From the NCBI GenBank assembly GCA_016748015.1, contig JAAOMT010000445.1, forward strand, positions 179,115 through 243,114: 64,000 nucleotides of DNA, written 5' to 3'. Origin of the DNA: Geosiphon pyriformis. Its lineage: Eukaryota; Glomeromycota; Glomeromycetes; Archaeosporales; Geosiphonaceae. Positions within the stretch are counted from its first letter, which is position 1, and each line of letters opens with the position of its first letter. Both the position numbers and the translations under genes were made by a program. Below the pieces are notes generated by a model. The model did not search any database. It saw only the letters and a program-made list of their open reading frames with translations, and had not been told where the DNA came from. Shown piece after piece: positions 12,760 to 25,832 of the stretch.

Positions 12760-14003
12760 ATGAGGAATTTTGCAACTATCGGCAAAAAAATTGTAGCCAT
12801 TGGACGAAACTTTACGTAAAATGATTGCCAATTATTCGTAAAATAAAATCCTTTTGAAGTATTAATTAAGGAAGGGGGATTTTTTTGAAAATAGCGAGCA
12901 CGCCAAAGAGCTATCAAATCCAGTCCCAAGGGTACCGTTCTTTTTTTTAAAACCAACGACATCATACTTATTTCAAGGGGGGAATGTGGAGCTTCCAAAA
13001 GGGTGTATCGTGCATCATGAAGGTGTTCATTTAAATTTTTTGATCAAATAAAATTTACAGCATCATGAGACGATAATTTTCCGGCCGGAATTACATGAAA
13101 CTTGAAATTTCAAATGTCTAAATTCATAGTTTGATTTGCTCTTCAGTGGAATTAGGAGTTGTAATTGGTAAAGAAGGTCGCGATATTCCAGCCTCACATG
13201 CATTTAACTATATTTCTGGTAAAAATATCTTGAAGAATTTTCGGTTTTGATTGGAAAAATTCAATTTCTGATTTGAAAGTCTAAATGGTATCAGGATATG
13301 TTCTCGGAATAGATATGACGGCCCGAAATCTCCAAGTAAGTGCTCATTTGTTCTACGATTCACCGTGTTTGATTACTCGTGTGACTTTTATTCCTGATAG
13401 GATGCTGCAAAAAAGAGAGGATTACCATGGGCTGCTGCTAAAGGATTTGATTCGTTTCTTCCCATCGGGTATTACTCATTATATTCTTAAAATCGCGTGA
13501 TTACAAATTGGTAATTCAAAATTATAAAATCAATCGATTATTTTAATCGCAAGAGACTTTATTCCAAAAACTGAATTATCAAATCCGCAAGATGTGAACC
13601 TTTGGCTCAAGGTAAAAATAGTTAACGCGTCGTCTGAAAATCTAATCGACTAATATATAGATTTGTCTTTTAAATATCTTTAAAGGTCGATAATGTTACC
13701 AAACAAGATGGCAACACCAAAGACATGATCTTTTCAATACCTCTATTAATTGAACATATCAGTTCGATAATGAAGCTAGAACCGGGTGATTTACTTCTCA
13801 CAGGTGCGCTAGGTTCGTCGTATAATTTTTGGAAAAATCAAAAGTAAATGTTTCAAATATATTTAGGAACACCTGAAGGCGTAGGCCCTGTAGAGCCGGG
13901 ACAAACTATTACTGCTGGATTGAACTTTGAAAGTAAAAGTCTGTCAAAAGTCACATTCCCAACGATTTCACGAAATGGTTTATTTAAAATTTCAGAACTT
14001 TGA
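12760..14003 (+). CDS. FAHD1: FAHD1-like acylpyruvase / oxaloacetate decarboxylase
   Basis: Fumarylacetoacetate hydrolase-fold enzyme; FAHD1 hydrolyses acylpyruvates and decarboxylates oxaloacetate, usually in mitochondria. Exon 1 (from ATG 12760) reads MRNFATIGKKIVAIGRNF. It joins in frame to TEHAKELSNPVPRVPFFFLK, then KGCIVHHE-VELGVVIGK, which holds the metal-binding His-His-Glu...Glu. Later exons give GYVLGIDMTARNLQ, the KGFDSF region, and GDLLLTGTPEGVGPVEPGQ, the family signature near the C-terminus. The introns checked are canonical. The stop at 14001-14003 converges on 5-oxoprolinase. I could not define a mitochondrial presequence beyond the short N-terminus. Confidence 0.9.
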
Positions 14004-14172
14004 AAATTATCCCCTTAATCAGTTGGGGGGGGGGGGGAGGAGATAAAATTTTGCGACAATCATAAGGAAAGGGTTTTACTAATATATTCATTATTTGCTC
14101 ATAATATCTAAAGAAATCACATAATACTGAAAATTCCAAGGGGGCTCTACCCGAACCTTCAACAAAAGAGTA

Positions 14173-17100
14173 TCAATGCAAGAATCTTTCAATTGCTTCA
14201 TCTGCGGTCATATCTGCTGAAGAGATTGGTGCTCCCCATCCACCACCACCAGGAGTACAAATAACAACCCTATCTCCTGAACTAACCTTCACCGAGTTTT
14301 TCCCTCCCAAGTTGATAATGCGTACATTTCCATCAACATTACGAACCCAAAGATTAAGACCACGAGCACCATCTTTACCATCCTTTAAGCCATAAGGATG
14401 GTATACCCGTCTCTCGGATAAAATACTCACTTGGAGTGGCTCACGAAATTCTAAATCTCGAATTACTCCGTCTCCGCCCCGATGCAGGCCAGGACCTCCA
14501 GAACCTTAAGCAATGTAGAAAATAGTTATAATTATTGGAATGTTTGATCCAAAAGTAAAATTGAGGTTCACCTCTTCGGAGAGAAAATTCCCGAAGTATT
14601 ATTGCATGATCGTATCTTCGCTCTAAAATTTCTGGATCAGTGATCCGAGTGTTTGTCATGTGCTAATCAATGATGAAAATTAGAATTTTGTATAACAGAA
14701 ATCAGAAAATAATTTATCGAATGCATTCATCAAATACCGTATGGACTCCGCTTTGGCCATCCCATGTGGGGCCAGCGCCGCTTCCTTTATGCCATAATAT
14801 GAACGAATAGCAAATCATTTAGAAACTGGATATAAATGACGCTGATTCGGTATATTTGAATGAATACAGACCTCCAGCAATAGTCTCATAGTAACCCCAT
14901 CCCTCCAAGATTTCTTTCTCATCCTCAGTTTTTCCACCTTTACCAAATGTGAGATTATTACAATCCCCTTGGCTTGCTGCGCAAGCTTCAAATGCTCGCA
15001 ATATTACATCGACAAGTCTTTGAGAAGTTAAGACGTTCCCCCCAACTACGGCAGCTCTACCAGATGGGTTAAGGAATGATTTGGGTGGGATCAGGATATC
15101 GATAGGAGTAAGGCAGCCTTGATTTAACGGAATATCCTCAGCGATCAGACAGCGAAGGCAGTAAATGATTGCGCTGAATGTCACCTAAATGTTGAAAATA
15201 TATGTCAAACTTCAAATTCTATGAAAACATAATAATGTTTCAAAAGAATGGAATACCGATAGGGGAGCATTGGTGTTTCCTAAAAAAAAAAATTTTAAAT
15301 TTTAAAAAAATAAACATTATCGACTTTTTGAAGGATGTTTCTTACCATAAACTTCAGGTCCCGTTCCATGAAAATCAAATACCGCCGTGCCATTTTTTCC
15401 ATCAATACTGATTTCTAGCTGAATAGGGCTACCATCGTCCATATAATCCACTGCTTTCAAGTTTTTTCCTCCCATACGTCGGTTAACATCTTTTAGAAGC
15501 TTTCTAACAGAAAGCTCGGCATTTTCCCTTATATACATCATGTAAGCCTGCACAACTTCTAGCCCATATTCTTGAATCAAGGCTTTTATAAGGATAATTC
15601 CTTTATGGTTAGCAGCCACTTGTGCTTTAAGATCAGAAATATTGTCACGCAAGCATCGGGTCCCACTGCATCCGGGGAATTTTGCAGGTTGATACAGTAA
15701 AATATCTGTCAAACCATCAACATCAAATCGCTTTTTCTTGATAAGTTTGAATGATTTTACTGCTGCTCCTTCTTCATATAGTTCTTTAGAATGAGGCGGC
15801 ATAGATCCTAAGATTTCCCATTATAGCAGTAATGATTGGGTAAATTTTACTAATTATCATTTTTTCAAACTTTAACGTACTAACCAGGTAGGATTCCTCC
15901 AATGTCAGCATGATGTCCTCGGGATGCAACAAAAAATATAATTTTTCCCTCATTAAAAACCGGGGTGATCACACTCATATCTAATATTTGAGATGGTTTG
16001 ATTTTTTTCTTTGAAATTTACGCTGGTAAGTGGATAAATAAATTTTACTGACCTGGCAAATGTGATCCACCAGCTTGCGGATGGTTGCTCAATATTACAT
16101 CTCCGTCTTCTAATTCATCCTTGTAAAATTCCATTTGATATTTAACAGCATAACTTAAGCTTCCCAAATGCACCGGAATATGAGGAGCTATCGATAAATT
16201 GGATGATGTAAAGTTTAAGGGATAGTTTGGTGAAGTCCAACAGCGCTTGGGAACATAAAGAATGAGAATTTTTTGGATTTCTTACCATTCGCGATCAATC
16301 CTCCATCGGGGCCAAAAAGAGCGCATGAAAAATCAAGACGCTCCTTGATGTTTGTAGATATAGATGTTTTTTGCAAAGTTCTTCCCATTTGTTCAGCGAT
16401 GCTCATGAATCGATGACCAAATATCGAAAGCTGAATTGGGTCCATATCTGTTGTAGCTTTATGCGGTTCTCCATCCCCTGCGGTAATTATAACATGCGAT
16501 CTGGTTATCAATGCATTGGATTTTGGTGTTACAAGGATAGTTGAATTTGCATCGATAATCATAGATGGCCCAGGAACCTTATCTCCAATTTTGAGATTTT
16601 CTAAAAGATAAATGGGTGTCTGAACTCTTCCATCCGTGAAATAAACTGAATGAGTTCCATTGGATTGAGATTCTTCTACCAGATGAGATGTAATCTTTTT
16701 AGATTCCTCGAATACGTCCCCCTGAATCGTATTATAAATCTTGCCAATCCCACGAATTCTAATATCATCCACAAGGATATCACGATCGGGAAAAGTAAAT
16801 CCGAATTCATGTTGGTATTTTTCAGTAAATGCTTTGTCAAATTCCCAAGAATCTTGTGGCTTCAAGGTCATGATCCCAAAATCGGTTCCCTGATATCTTA
16901 AGTTGAGGTAAATCTCGTGCTCAATACTAAATTCTTCAGTGAAGCCTTGGGATCTGAGTTCGGCAGAACAGATCTCGCTCAATGCTTTGATCCTTTCTTT
17001 AAGGTGAGGAAGAGATTTAGCAGAATAAATCTCGGCACTTGGCTCTTGGGTTTCATGAACAACATTTGCCAAAGAAAGACCGTAAGCCGACAAGACCGAA

Positions 17101-19663
17101 CTATACCGATGAATTAAAATCTTTTTAATTCCTAAATTGTGGGCAATCGCACAAGCGTGTTGACCACCGGCTCCACCAAAACAAGCGAGTATATGTTGGG
17201 AGGTGTCATGACCTTTGGCCTCTGTTAAGTTACGTATAGGACGACACATAGTTTCATTGGCAACCCGGATAAACCTTTTGATTTATTAGAAAAAATCAAC
17301 ATGTATCTTTTAAGCTCAAGAGCAAATTATCCATATTTTTTTTCAAATACCTACCCATAAGCAACCTCTTCGATACTCATTTCTTCGCCTTTCTCAGCTA
17401 AAGCATTTATTTCTATGGTAAGTTCCTTAAACCGCTGTCGAGTGATTTCTATGTCTAATGGCAGATCCTCATTCGGTCCAAAAATCTTGGGAAAGTATTC
17501 AGGTATTAGCCGCCCGAGTATCAGGTTTGCATCCGTGACTGTAAGAGGCCCATCTTTCCTGTTTGAGATGGAGAAATTAGAACAAAATCAAAAGAAAACG
17601 AGAAATTCTGCTAATCTTATGTACCGGTAACAGGCCGGTCCGGGATGAGCACTAGCGCTCTGTTCCAAATTTAGAGAAATTATAAGTTTGCAATACAGAT
17701 TTTTCAAAGTCAATATTTTGATGAGACATAAACTTACTTCTGGTCCGACAACGAACATCTTATTTCGAAAAAATAAACGTGATCCACCACCAGCAGCCAC
17801 CTCATTTAAAAATATAAGTATGCTTACTGAATTGTCCTTTAAATTTAATTAAACATTAATTTTCAAGCCTAACTGTATGAATGTCTAGTTGAGGGGCTTG
17901 AATTGTCACTCCAGCAGTTGTTGTCTCATAAACATGTTCATATCGACCATCGAAGCGGGAAACATCTGAGTTAAGTATAGCAAAAGAATTTAAAGTGGTA
18001 AGTCCAATGTTATCTGCTACATCACACAACTTTTAAACTGTGGATTCATTCTAACCTGTGCTTGTTCCACCCATATCGAAGCCAATTACAGGAAGATTTT
18101 CCTTTTTAGAATAAGATGTCAAGGCATACCCTATTGTATGTTTATACGAAATTTATATTTTGGAGGGGTTGGAACATCATGCTTAAAATAAAGCAAAATA
18201 TTAGTACCTACAACTCCAGCCGCTGGACCGGATAAAATTGCTCTGAATCCGGAAAATTTATTAACTGGGACTAGGCCACCATCACTTTGCATGAATTCTA
18301 ATCTAGCGTTAGCCACCAAGTGCTCATCAAATCCGGAAATAAATCCATCCACGTATTTTCGAATACATGGTGTTAAATACGCGTCTGCTGTTGAAGATGT
18401 TCCACGTGGAACTATTTTAATCATCGGCATTATTGCAGATGAAAGTGAGATGTGGGTATATCCAAGAGAAGACGCAACTTGTCCCAATAATCTTTCATGT
18501 TCTATAACCCGATGTAATATAATAAATATTGATTTCATATAAAATAAAAGATAATCGAGAGCTTGAGAATTCAACAAACCTGGAAATGTATAGGAATGCA
18601 TTAAGCAAATTGCCACGCTTCGATAACCATCTTCATATAATCTTTTAAGATCATTTTTGACGAGCTCCAAATCTATGGAATTAAGCTTTAGATAGAGCCA
18701 AAATTTATAATTTTTTTTCTTCTAATAATCTATACCGGGTCTCTTTAGGATTTTGATAAATTCCCCTGATATACCCTTTAGTATCCCTAGTGAATCATCG
18801 TTAGTCGAGTCTTTGTGAGGATCAACTAAGATGACACTACAGACATATATGAGAATTAAAATATAGGATTACCACTCAAAAAAACAAATAACTTTACCGT
18901 TCGTCCACCTCCACAACTTGCTGATACAAAATATCAGGCTTCCGTATCGCAAGATCAAAGATCTTTGGTCGGGACTGATTTCCTTTTAAATGGGTAAGGA
19001 AAACTTATCAAACTACCGAATCATGCTATATTTCGAGTGCAATCTCTTACCGATTAACAGAAGATCCTAATAACGTCAAATGAAGAGGGAGGAACAAGTT
19101 AAATTTGTTTTCCGATAAGAAACGCTAGGTTTGCATGGGTGCAAATTAACATGCCTTGAAACCTTTTGTAATCAAAAGGGCACATGGTTCACCCTTTCGC
19201 TCTAAGAGTGCGTTTGTGGCAACTGTTGTTCCCATACGTATGGATTCTATATATAGCAATTTTAATAATAGGCCATTTCAATTTTGAAGAGAATATTTGG
19301 AACTTTGATAAAATCCTTATGTTTTATTTTATTATTATATAGTATTATTTGTCTTGGGTTACTCTTTAACATGGTATTCTTTTATATTATTAATGTTATT
19401 CAGGTATTACCTAACTGGGAGGTATCAACAGGTTTGTCTCTAGGGTGAGATTGTCCTGTAGCAATTTCGAGTATTCTTCGAATGCCTTCTCTTGGTGCGT
19501 CTGAATAGTTTTTAGGGTCAACACTCAATAACTTAACAATCACTTCCCGCCTCCCAGTGGGGAATTCGTCAGAAATTGGAACCGGAAAACTTCCTATACA
19601 GTCGGTAAACGTTCCACCTCTATCTATACTTATACGCATTGCACCGCCTTTCCTTGTTGCCAT
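14173..19663 (-). CDS. OPLAH: 5-oxoprolinase (ATP-hydrolysing)
   Basis: Converts 5-oxo-L-proline to glutamate using ATP in the gamma-glutamyl (glutathione) cycle. The ATG at 19663 is followed within ten residues by [16 protein letters not shown], the hydantoinase A nucleotide-binding start. Middle exons give [28 protein letters not shown] and SGPAAGVVG (about 18190-18420), then [15 protein letters not shown] (17130-17190). The hydantoinase B half begins at [17 protein letters not shown] (about 16400-16460) and ends with VRVSSGDRV-type residues and [11 protein letters not shown] (14220-14290). Domain order A then B in one chain and the size across about 5.5 kb fit the usual enzyme of about 1,300 residues. 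The gene is cut by ten or more short introns. I saw no breaks in the segments read. Confidence 0.94.
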
Positions 19664-19865
19664 TGGAGATTTAAAGAAAAGTTAACAATGAGTTAATTAG
19701 TTTCTTGATAGTCTCAATTTATAAATTTCATTATCGAGAATCAATTCGCCGATGGGCGATAATGTGCATAAATTTATAGCTCGGAAACGGAACCACCGGC
19801 AAACTCTAGGGAATTTAATTCTCAGAACAGCTATAAAATTCTTGCCATTTGTGATATAATAAATC

Positions 19866-20440
19866 ATGGCCACTTCCGTGATATCTATGAAAGAGCTTGT
19901 ACAAGATATAAGCAAAGAAATTAATATTTGTATTGATCAAATAATACCCCAGATTCCTCCAAAGGAAGTTTTTGAAAGCGTGGAGGATGAAGTTAATCAA
20001 AATAGTCTCCAATTTCAATGGGCCCTTGAAAAACTAGAGGATCCGTCGCACAGTAATTTTTCGAAAATGAAATTTCAAGCTAATCTTTAACGGATGATTC
20101 GAAACTGAAGTTATTTCTATAAGATATTGAATCCCAAACGCTCAAATTCTTCCGATTGGCGAAAATACTACAAATTGAATTGGAAAAAATAATTTTTGCA
20201 GAAAGGAATAAAGAAGAAAGGGCTTTGAAGGATGTTTGTAAAATAATGCATTTACATTGGAAAATTCATTCCCAAAATTTAAAATCATTTAAAATCATTT
20301 AGGAAATCGCGTGTCTTCAAAAAGAAGTCGAACACAAGAGAAAGGTAATCGCAAAATATACGCTATTGATACAAAAGTGGACGAAAGAATTCACTAACCT
20401 TGAGGAAGAAACTAATACGCCTTTAGGTTTGGTTCCATAA
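19866..20440 (+). CDS. Putative Mediator subunit Med28-like coiled-coil protein
   Basis: Three exons (19866-20052, 20124-20233, 20303-20440) joined by GT-AG introns give an open 144-residue protein. It is acidic to amphipathic throughout, with heptad-like helices: a front segment ending VEDEVNQNSLQFQWALEKLE, a middle SQTLKFFRLAKILQIELEK, and a tail with CLQKEVEHKRKVIAKYTLLI followed by QKWTKEFTNLEEE. The order, size and the 'LxxEVxxKxxxIxKYxxxxxKW' tail resemble Med28. That assignment rests on pattern memory, and other small coiled-coil subunits (kinetochore, for example) remain possible. Divergent from 5-oxoprolinase across 202 bp and convergent with GMD. Confidence 0.55.
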
Positions 20441-20733
20441 AAGCCAGACTTAATATTCAGATTTCACCAAACTAGTGAAAAAAAATAGTGCTATTTTTTG
20501 TTTTGTAACTTATTGAGAAATTGAGGAAATAAATGGTTTCAGTTGATATTGAAAAATATATTATTTTAAAGTAATCAAACAAAAACAGAAAATAAATAAA
20601 AAATTGGCTTGTTTTTATTCCGATTTTAAATTGTTCAATTTAGATAAAAATGGCCATTTTCAATCTAGTCGACAAGAATTTAATAAGTAGCACCAATGGC
20701 GAATATTATTAATTTTTAAAAATTGGGTTTGAT

Positions 20734-22238
<1,505 letters not shown>

Positions 22239-22465
22239 GTTTTTTTATTTGGTATTAAAGAAAAACCTGGGTGATAACCAAAAGGGACTTTGTACATTGA
22301 AAGCGAATTTCAAGTTAATCGAGGACATTGTGTAACCAACAATATATCGTTAGGGGATTCAAGATAAAGTATCCATTATCTAATTTTGGGAGTACATAAA
22401 TGCCAAGTTGACCTTTAAACCGTTATATTTATGATAAACTCACACACTATTTAAGTAATTCATTG

Positions 22466-22547
22466 GACAGCATGGCCGAGTGGTTAAGGCGTCAGACTCG
22501 AAATCTGATGGGCTTTGCCCGCGCAGGTTCAAATCCTGCTGCTGTCG
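22466..22547 (+). tRNA. tRNA-Ser (anticodon CGA)
   Basis: 82-nt cloverleaf. The acceptor arms gacagca / tgctgtc pair fully. The D-arm contains ggccgagtggttaaggc. The anticodon stem is caga/tctg with loop ctcgaaa, giving anticodon CGA (reads UCG). A type II variable arm (gggc...gccc) is present, and the T-arm contains gcaggttcaaatcctgc. No intron. It lies alone between GMD and the Ap4A phosphorylase gene. Confidence 0.97.
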
Positions 22548-22812
22548 TTATTGCTTATAATTTTGAGAAATTAATGAGCTTTAAGATTTACTTAACCTGT
22601 GTTCTCGGTTAAAATATATTAGGATCATTAATTTCTCGACTTTTTACATTATTATTAAGTCGGAATTCCGAAAACCTAAACTAATTGAAAAATTTAACAA
22701 AACATCACTTACTACCCAAATTATAACTGTATTTTAGTAATGTTAATTAAAATTTGACAAACTGTCTGAAAAGAAAATATCTACATCTATTACCTGTTGT
22801 TTGAATCTGTGG

Positions 22813-24112
22813 TCATAGCAGAGAGGGATTCTCAGCCGGATTAGGAACAGCTACTTCATTTAGAATCTTGGTTACTCCGATTTTTTTAACAAACTCCAAA
22901 TCTTCTTGACTTTTTACAAGTAACATTCCAGCAAATCCCAGAGAATTTACTGATATTTGTTCAAACTTTTCTTTATTCCTCGGAACAATAAGCATCCAGG
23001 TAGGCGTCACCAAAAAATTGTAAGAGGGAGGATAGGTCAAATTCAGCGCGTTCGCGTTCATTTGCGTTCGTAGACTTTCAATCATGGCATCCAGCAAGGA
23101 GTGAAATGATTCTCCAAGATATTCTCCTATTACCTGATCATCTGTTCCAGCCATGCGCTGGGGATCAAGAAGAAGCACGTGATGTATGAATGACCAATGA
23201 GGAAACTGAAATATCTCACCTTCAGTGAATTGAAGCGAATAGATGGATGATTAACAAAGAAATATAATGGAAATTAAAAAGTTATTGCAGAGAAAACTCG
23301 ACAAACACCGGGCCTTTTATATTGAGCGCGATTCAAATATGTCTCGATAGGGAGGTTATCCGCTAGAGGAATTAGTTGTAAATGTTTGTGGAATTGGCTT
23401 TGATATTATGAAAATTTGAGCGGCGAGAAAAGGCAAATACCAGCAAAGACTGAATTTAAAATATGTTGATTCCAAATATTACGAATTAATTAGCTCTATA
23501 TAGCATACCTTGCACCAGAAGCCTCACCACAATTGTAAAACGCAATAGACTTTTTATTTTGGATTTGCATCATATAATGCCAAACAGCCCCAAGATCACG
23601 CGGAAAAAGTGGATCTGTTTGTTTCTCAAATTCTATGTTAAGAATTTTGAAAATGTTGCAAATGGTCAAAATAATGAACAATTCTGATTCTATATATGAT
23701 AAAGTAAGAAAATCTACCTTTTGTAACAACTAAAATATGGTAGGGTATAACGCAATACTTATTAAGTAATACAACATAAGGACCATATTCTTCCAAAAAA
23801 AGGGAAGGATTGTAAGGTGCAAAAGGATCGACCTTGGACTCGATTGAATTCAATACTTCTCCCAATAAAGGAGCTCCAGAAGGCTTTTTGAGCAAGCTTG
23901 GGGCGAAACGAACTTCAAACTACAAACTTTTTGAATCGTTTCGTATGGCCCTCTGGGGGAGTCAAGGAGTAGCAAAAAAAGAGGTGTGAAAAGATTACCT
24001 CTACTCCCTCATCAGGCACCTTTGTGACAGTACTTTCGGTAAACAAGAGTTCACCAGTACTCAGGGCTCGCTCGTATTTTTCAACAAGGGAGGCTTTGAA
24101 GAGAGTTTGCAT
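22813..24112 (-). CDS. APA2: Ap4A phosphorylase (ATP adenylyltransferase)
   Basis: Phosphorolytic cleavage of diadenosine tetraphosphate to ADP and ATP. The first ATG in frame is at 24112 (MQTLFKASLVEKYERALSTG). Exons give VRFAPSLLKKP with SKVDPFAPYNPSLFLEEYGP, then YCVIPYHILVVTK, DPLFPRDLGAVWHYM and AFYNCGEASGA. This splices in frame to SQFHKHLQLIPL; the H-x-H-x-Q catalytic motif is at 23376-23390. The C-terminal domain includes PSYNFLVTPTWMLIVPRNKE and VNSLGFAGMLLVKS, ending at 22813. All diagnostic motifs are present. Its start lies 169 bp from the divergent bL17m start. Confidence 0.94.
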
Positions 24113-24281
24113 TGTAGAGTAGCGCAAAAAACTGAGGGCGGGTGTCGAAATTTCAACAAATCAGATATGATTATCATTGGTCAACTTAATTCATGTGATT
24201 GTGATCTAGTTATATAATTACCAACAATTTTTCCCATCAAATACAATACCGCTTTCCTTAGTCAAAGGAGAAAGGACAAAC

Positions 24282-25241
24282 ATGAAGCGCCCAAAGAAAT
24301 TTCCTCGTCTTGCACGAAAAACTTCTCATCGTGTTTCAATGGTTCGTAATATGGTAACTGCTTTGATAAAACACGACAGAATAAAGACGACTTTGCCCAA
24401 AGCTGAAGCGTTGGTACATTGGGCAGAAAAGGTTGGTAAATAAGTCTAAAACATTTTGAAAAATTTATACACATTATATTCAAATCTTTATTTTTGGTGG
24501 CATCAAAGATGGTTACTCTTGCCAAAAAAGGTACAACATCAGCTGCTATAAGAGCCATGGCTTTTCTTCGGGTATGTCACTCACTATCTATTTCATCAAT
24601 TTAGATCTTTGATGGTCACAAGATTAGACTGGGATAAATTTATGGGAAGCCCAAAACAAAAGGCATTTTCTCCGAAAATTTCTGGATCATGTCTATCGGG
24701 AGGAAAATGAAAAATTTTAGTTCTATTAAATTTTTTAAAATACTGTGACCTGTAGGAGACCGAAGTCACGATGCCAAAGCTTTATAACGAAATGGTAGAA
24801 CGTTATAAAAATCGCTCGGGAGGTTACACGCGAGTACATAAACTAGGCTATCGACCACACGATCACGCACCAATGGGGATAATCGAATATGTCGATGCGC
24901 CTGGTGACCTCAAATATAGCATGCTAATTAAGACTCTTGCCCGAATGGAATTAGAGCCTTCGTTGAGGATTTCGTCCCAAGCCCTTGAAAATGGTCAAGG
25001 AGGTGGATCGAAATGGTTCGCCAAAAAAAAGGCTGTGACAAAATTAAAGATGCAAGCAAAGTTGGACAGGAATGTCCGGAAAATGATGAAAGCCAAAAAG
25101 ATGACAAAAAAACAACTAAATGAGGAAGTTGCCAAAGAAGCGGATCGATTGATTGAAGTGGAAAAAGAAATGAAAGAAGCAGCTATAAAAGTGAAATTGC
25201 GAAGGAAAAAGGGACATCTTTCGTACGCACCTGAAGACTAA
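24282..25241 (+). CDS. Mitochondrial ribosomal protein bL17m
   Basis: Three exons (24282-24431, 24509-24571, 24756-25241) give 232 residues. The first 75 match bacterial L17: KRPKKFPRLARKTSHRVSMV, RNMVTALIKHDRIKTTLPKA, then AEKMVTLAKKGT. The next block holds VTMPKLYNEMVERYKNRSGG and YTRVHKLGYRPHDHAPMGII. The C-terminal half (about residues 155-232) is a highly basic, Lys-rich helical extension typical of mitochondrial L17 in fungi. It assembles in the large subunit near the exit tunnel. Shares a 169-bp divergent promoter region with the Ap4A phosphorylase gene. Confidence 0.93.
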
Positions 25242-25832
25242 TAAACAAATTTAGTGATCTCAATAAGCAGTGTTCATCTTGATATTGGGATTCTATGTTT
25301 CAGACTTGGGTCAAAACATTACGAGACCATAGGAGAGCATTTAAATGTTTTGTCATCTTGACTCATTTTATTTATAACACATTGAAAATAATTTTTGTAG
25401 AGGATGCCACTTGCTGTTAAGTTGAAATGTTTTTTATTGGAAACATTTGTTCAAATTCACGAAATTTTCAACCTTTTTAATTATGTGGCTTTAGTAGTAA
25501 CCAATTTTGACAAGATAATAACTCGTCTGCACAGTTTAAAAAAATGGATTATTTCTTTAGCTCTGAAAAGGCTGATTTTCAAGGCATTCATACAACATGA
25601 GCTTTATCGACATCATTTCTAACGGATTCGGAGACTCCTTTCTGTAGTTTTAACGATTAATGGGCACTCGTGTTACTGAATCATATGTACACCGTTCCCC
25701 TTAGACATCTCATTCAGATCCTTGTTCAAAATCAAATTTGATATAGACGTCATGAAGGTATCCTATAAAAACCGCCTCGTTTTTTCGAAGGCCGTCCTCT
25801 TCAACTTTGGATACGCATATATATAAGAAAGC
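25242..25832. other. Intergenic, bL17m to pseudokinase gene
   Basis: No supportable gene. A short open frame (25404-25622) has no motif. The stretch should contain the bL17m 3' UTR and the upstream region of the pseudokinase gene; a tatatataag stretch ends just before its ATG. Confidence 0.5.

Noticed and set aside
14024-14040. Poly-G run downstream of FAHD1
   Set aside because: A single homopolymer tract of about 11 G in a 3' spacer; no G-quadruplex pattern of separated runs, so not reported as a regulatory site.
25404-25622. 72-codon frame between bL17m and the pseudokinase gene
   Set aside because: No motif, no supporting neighbour or splice signals; composition is compatible with chance in this low-GC DNA.
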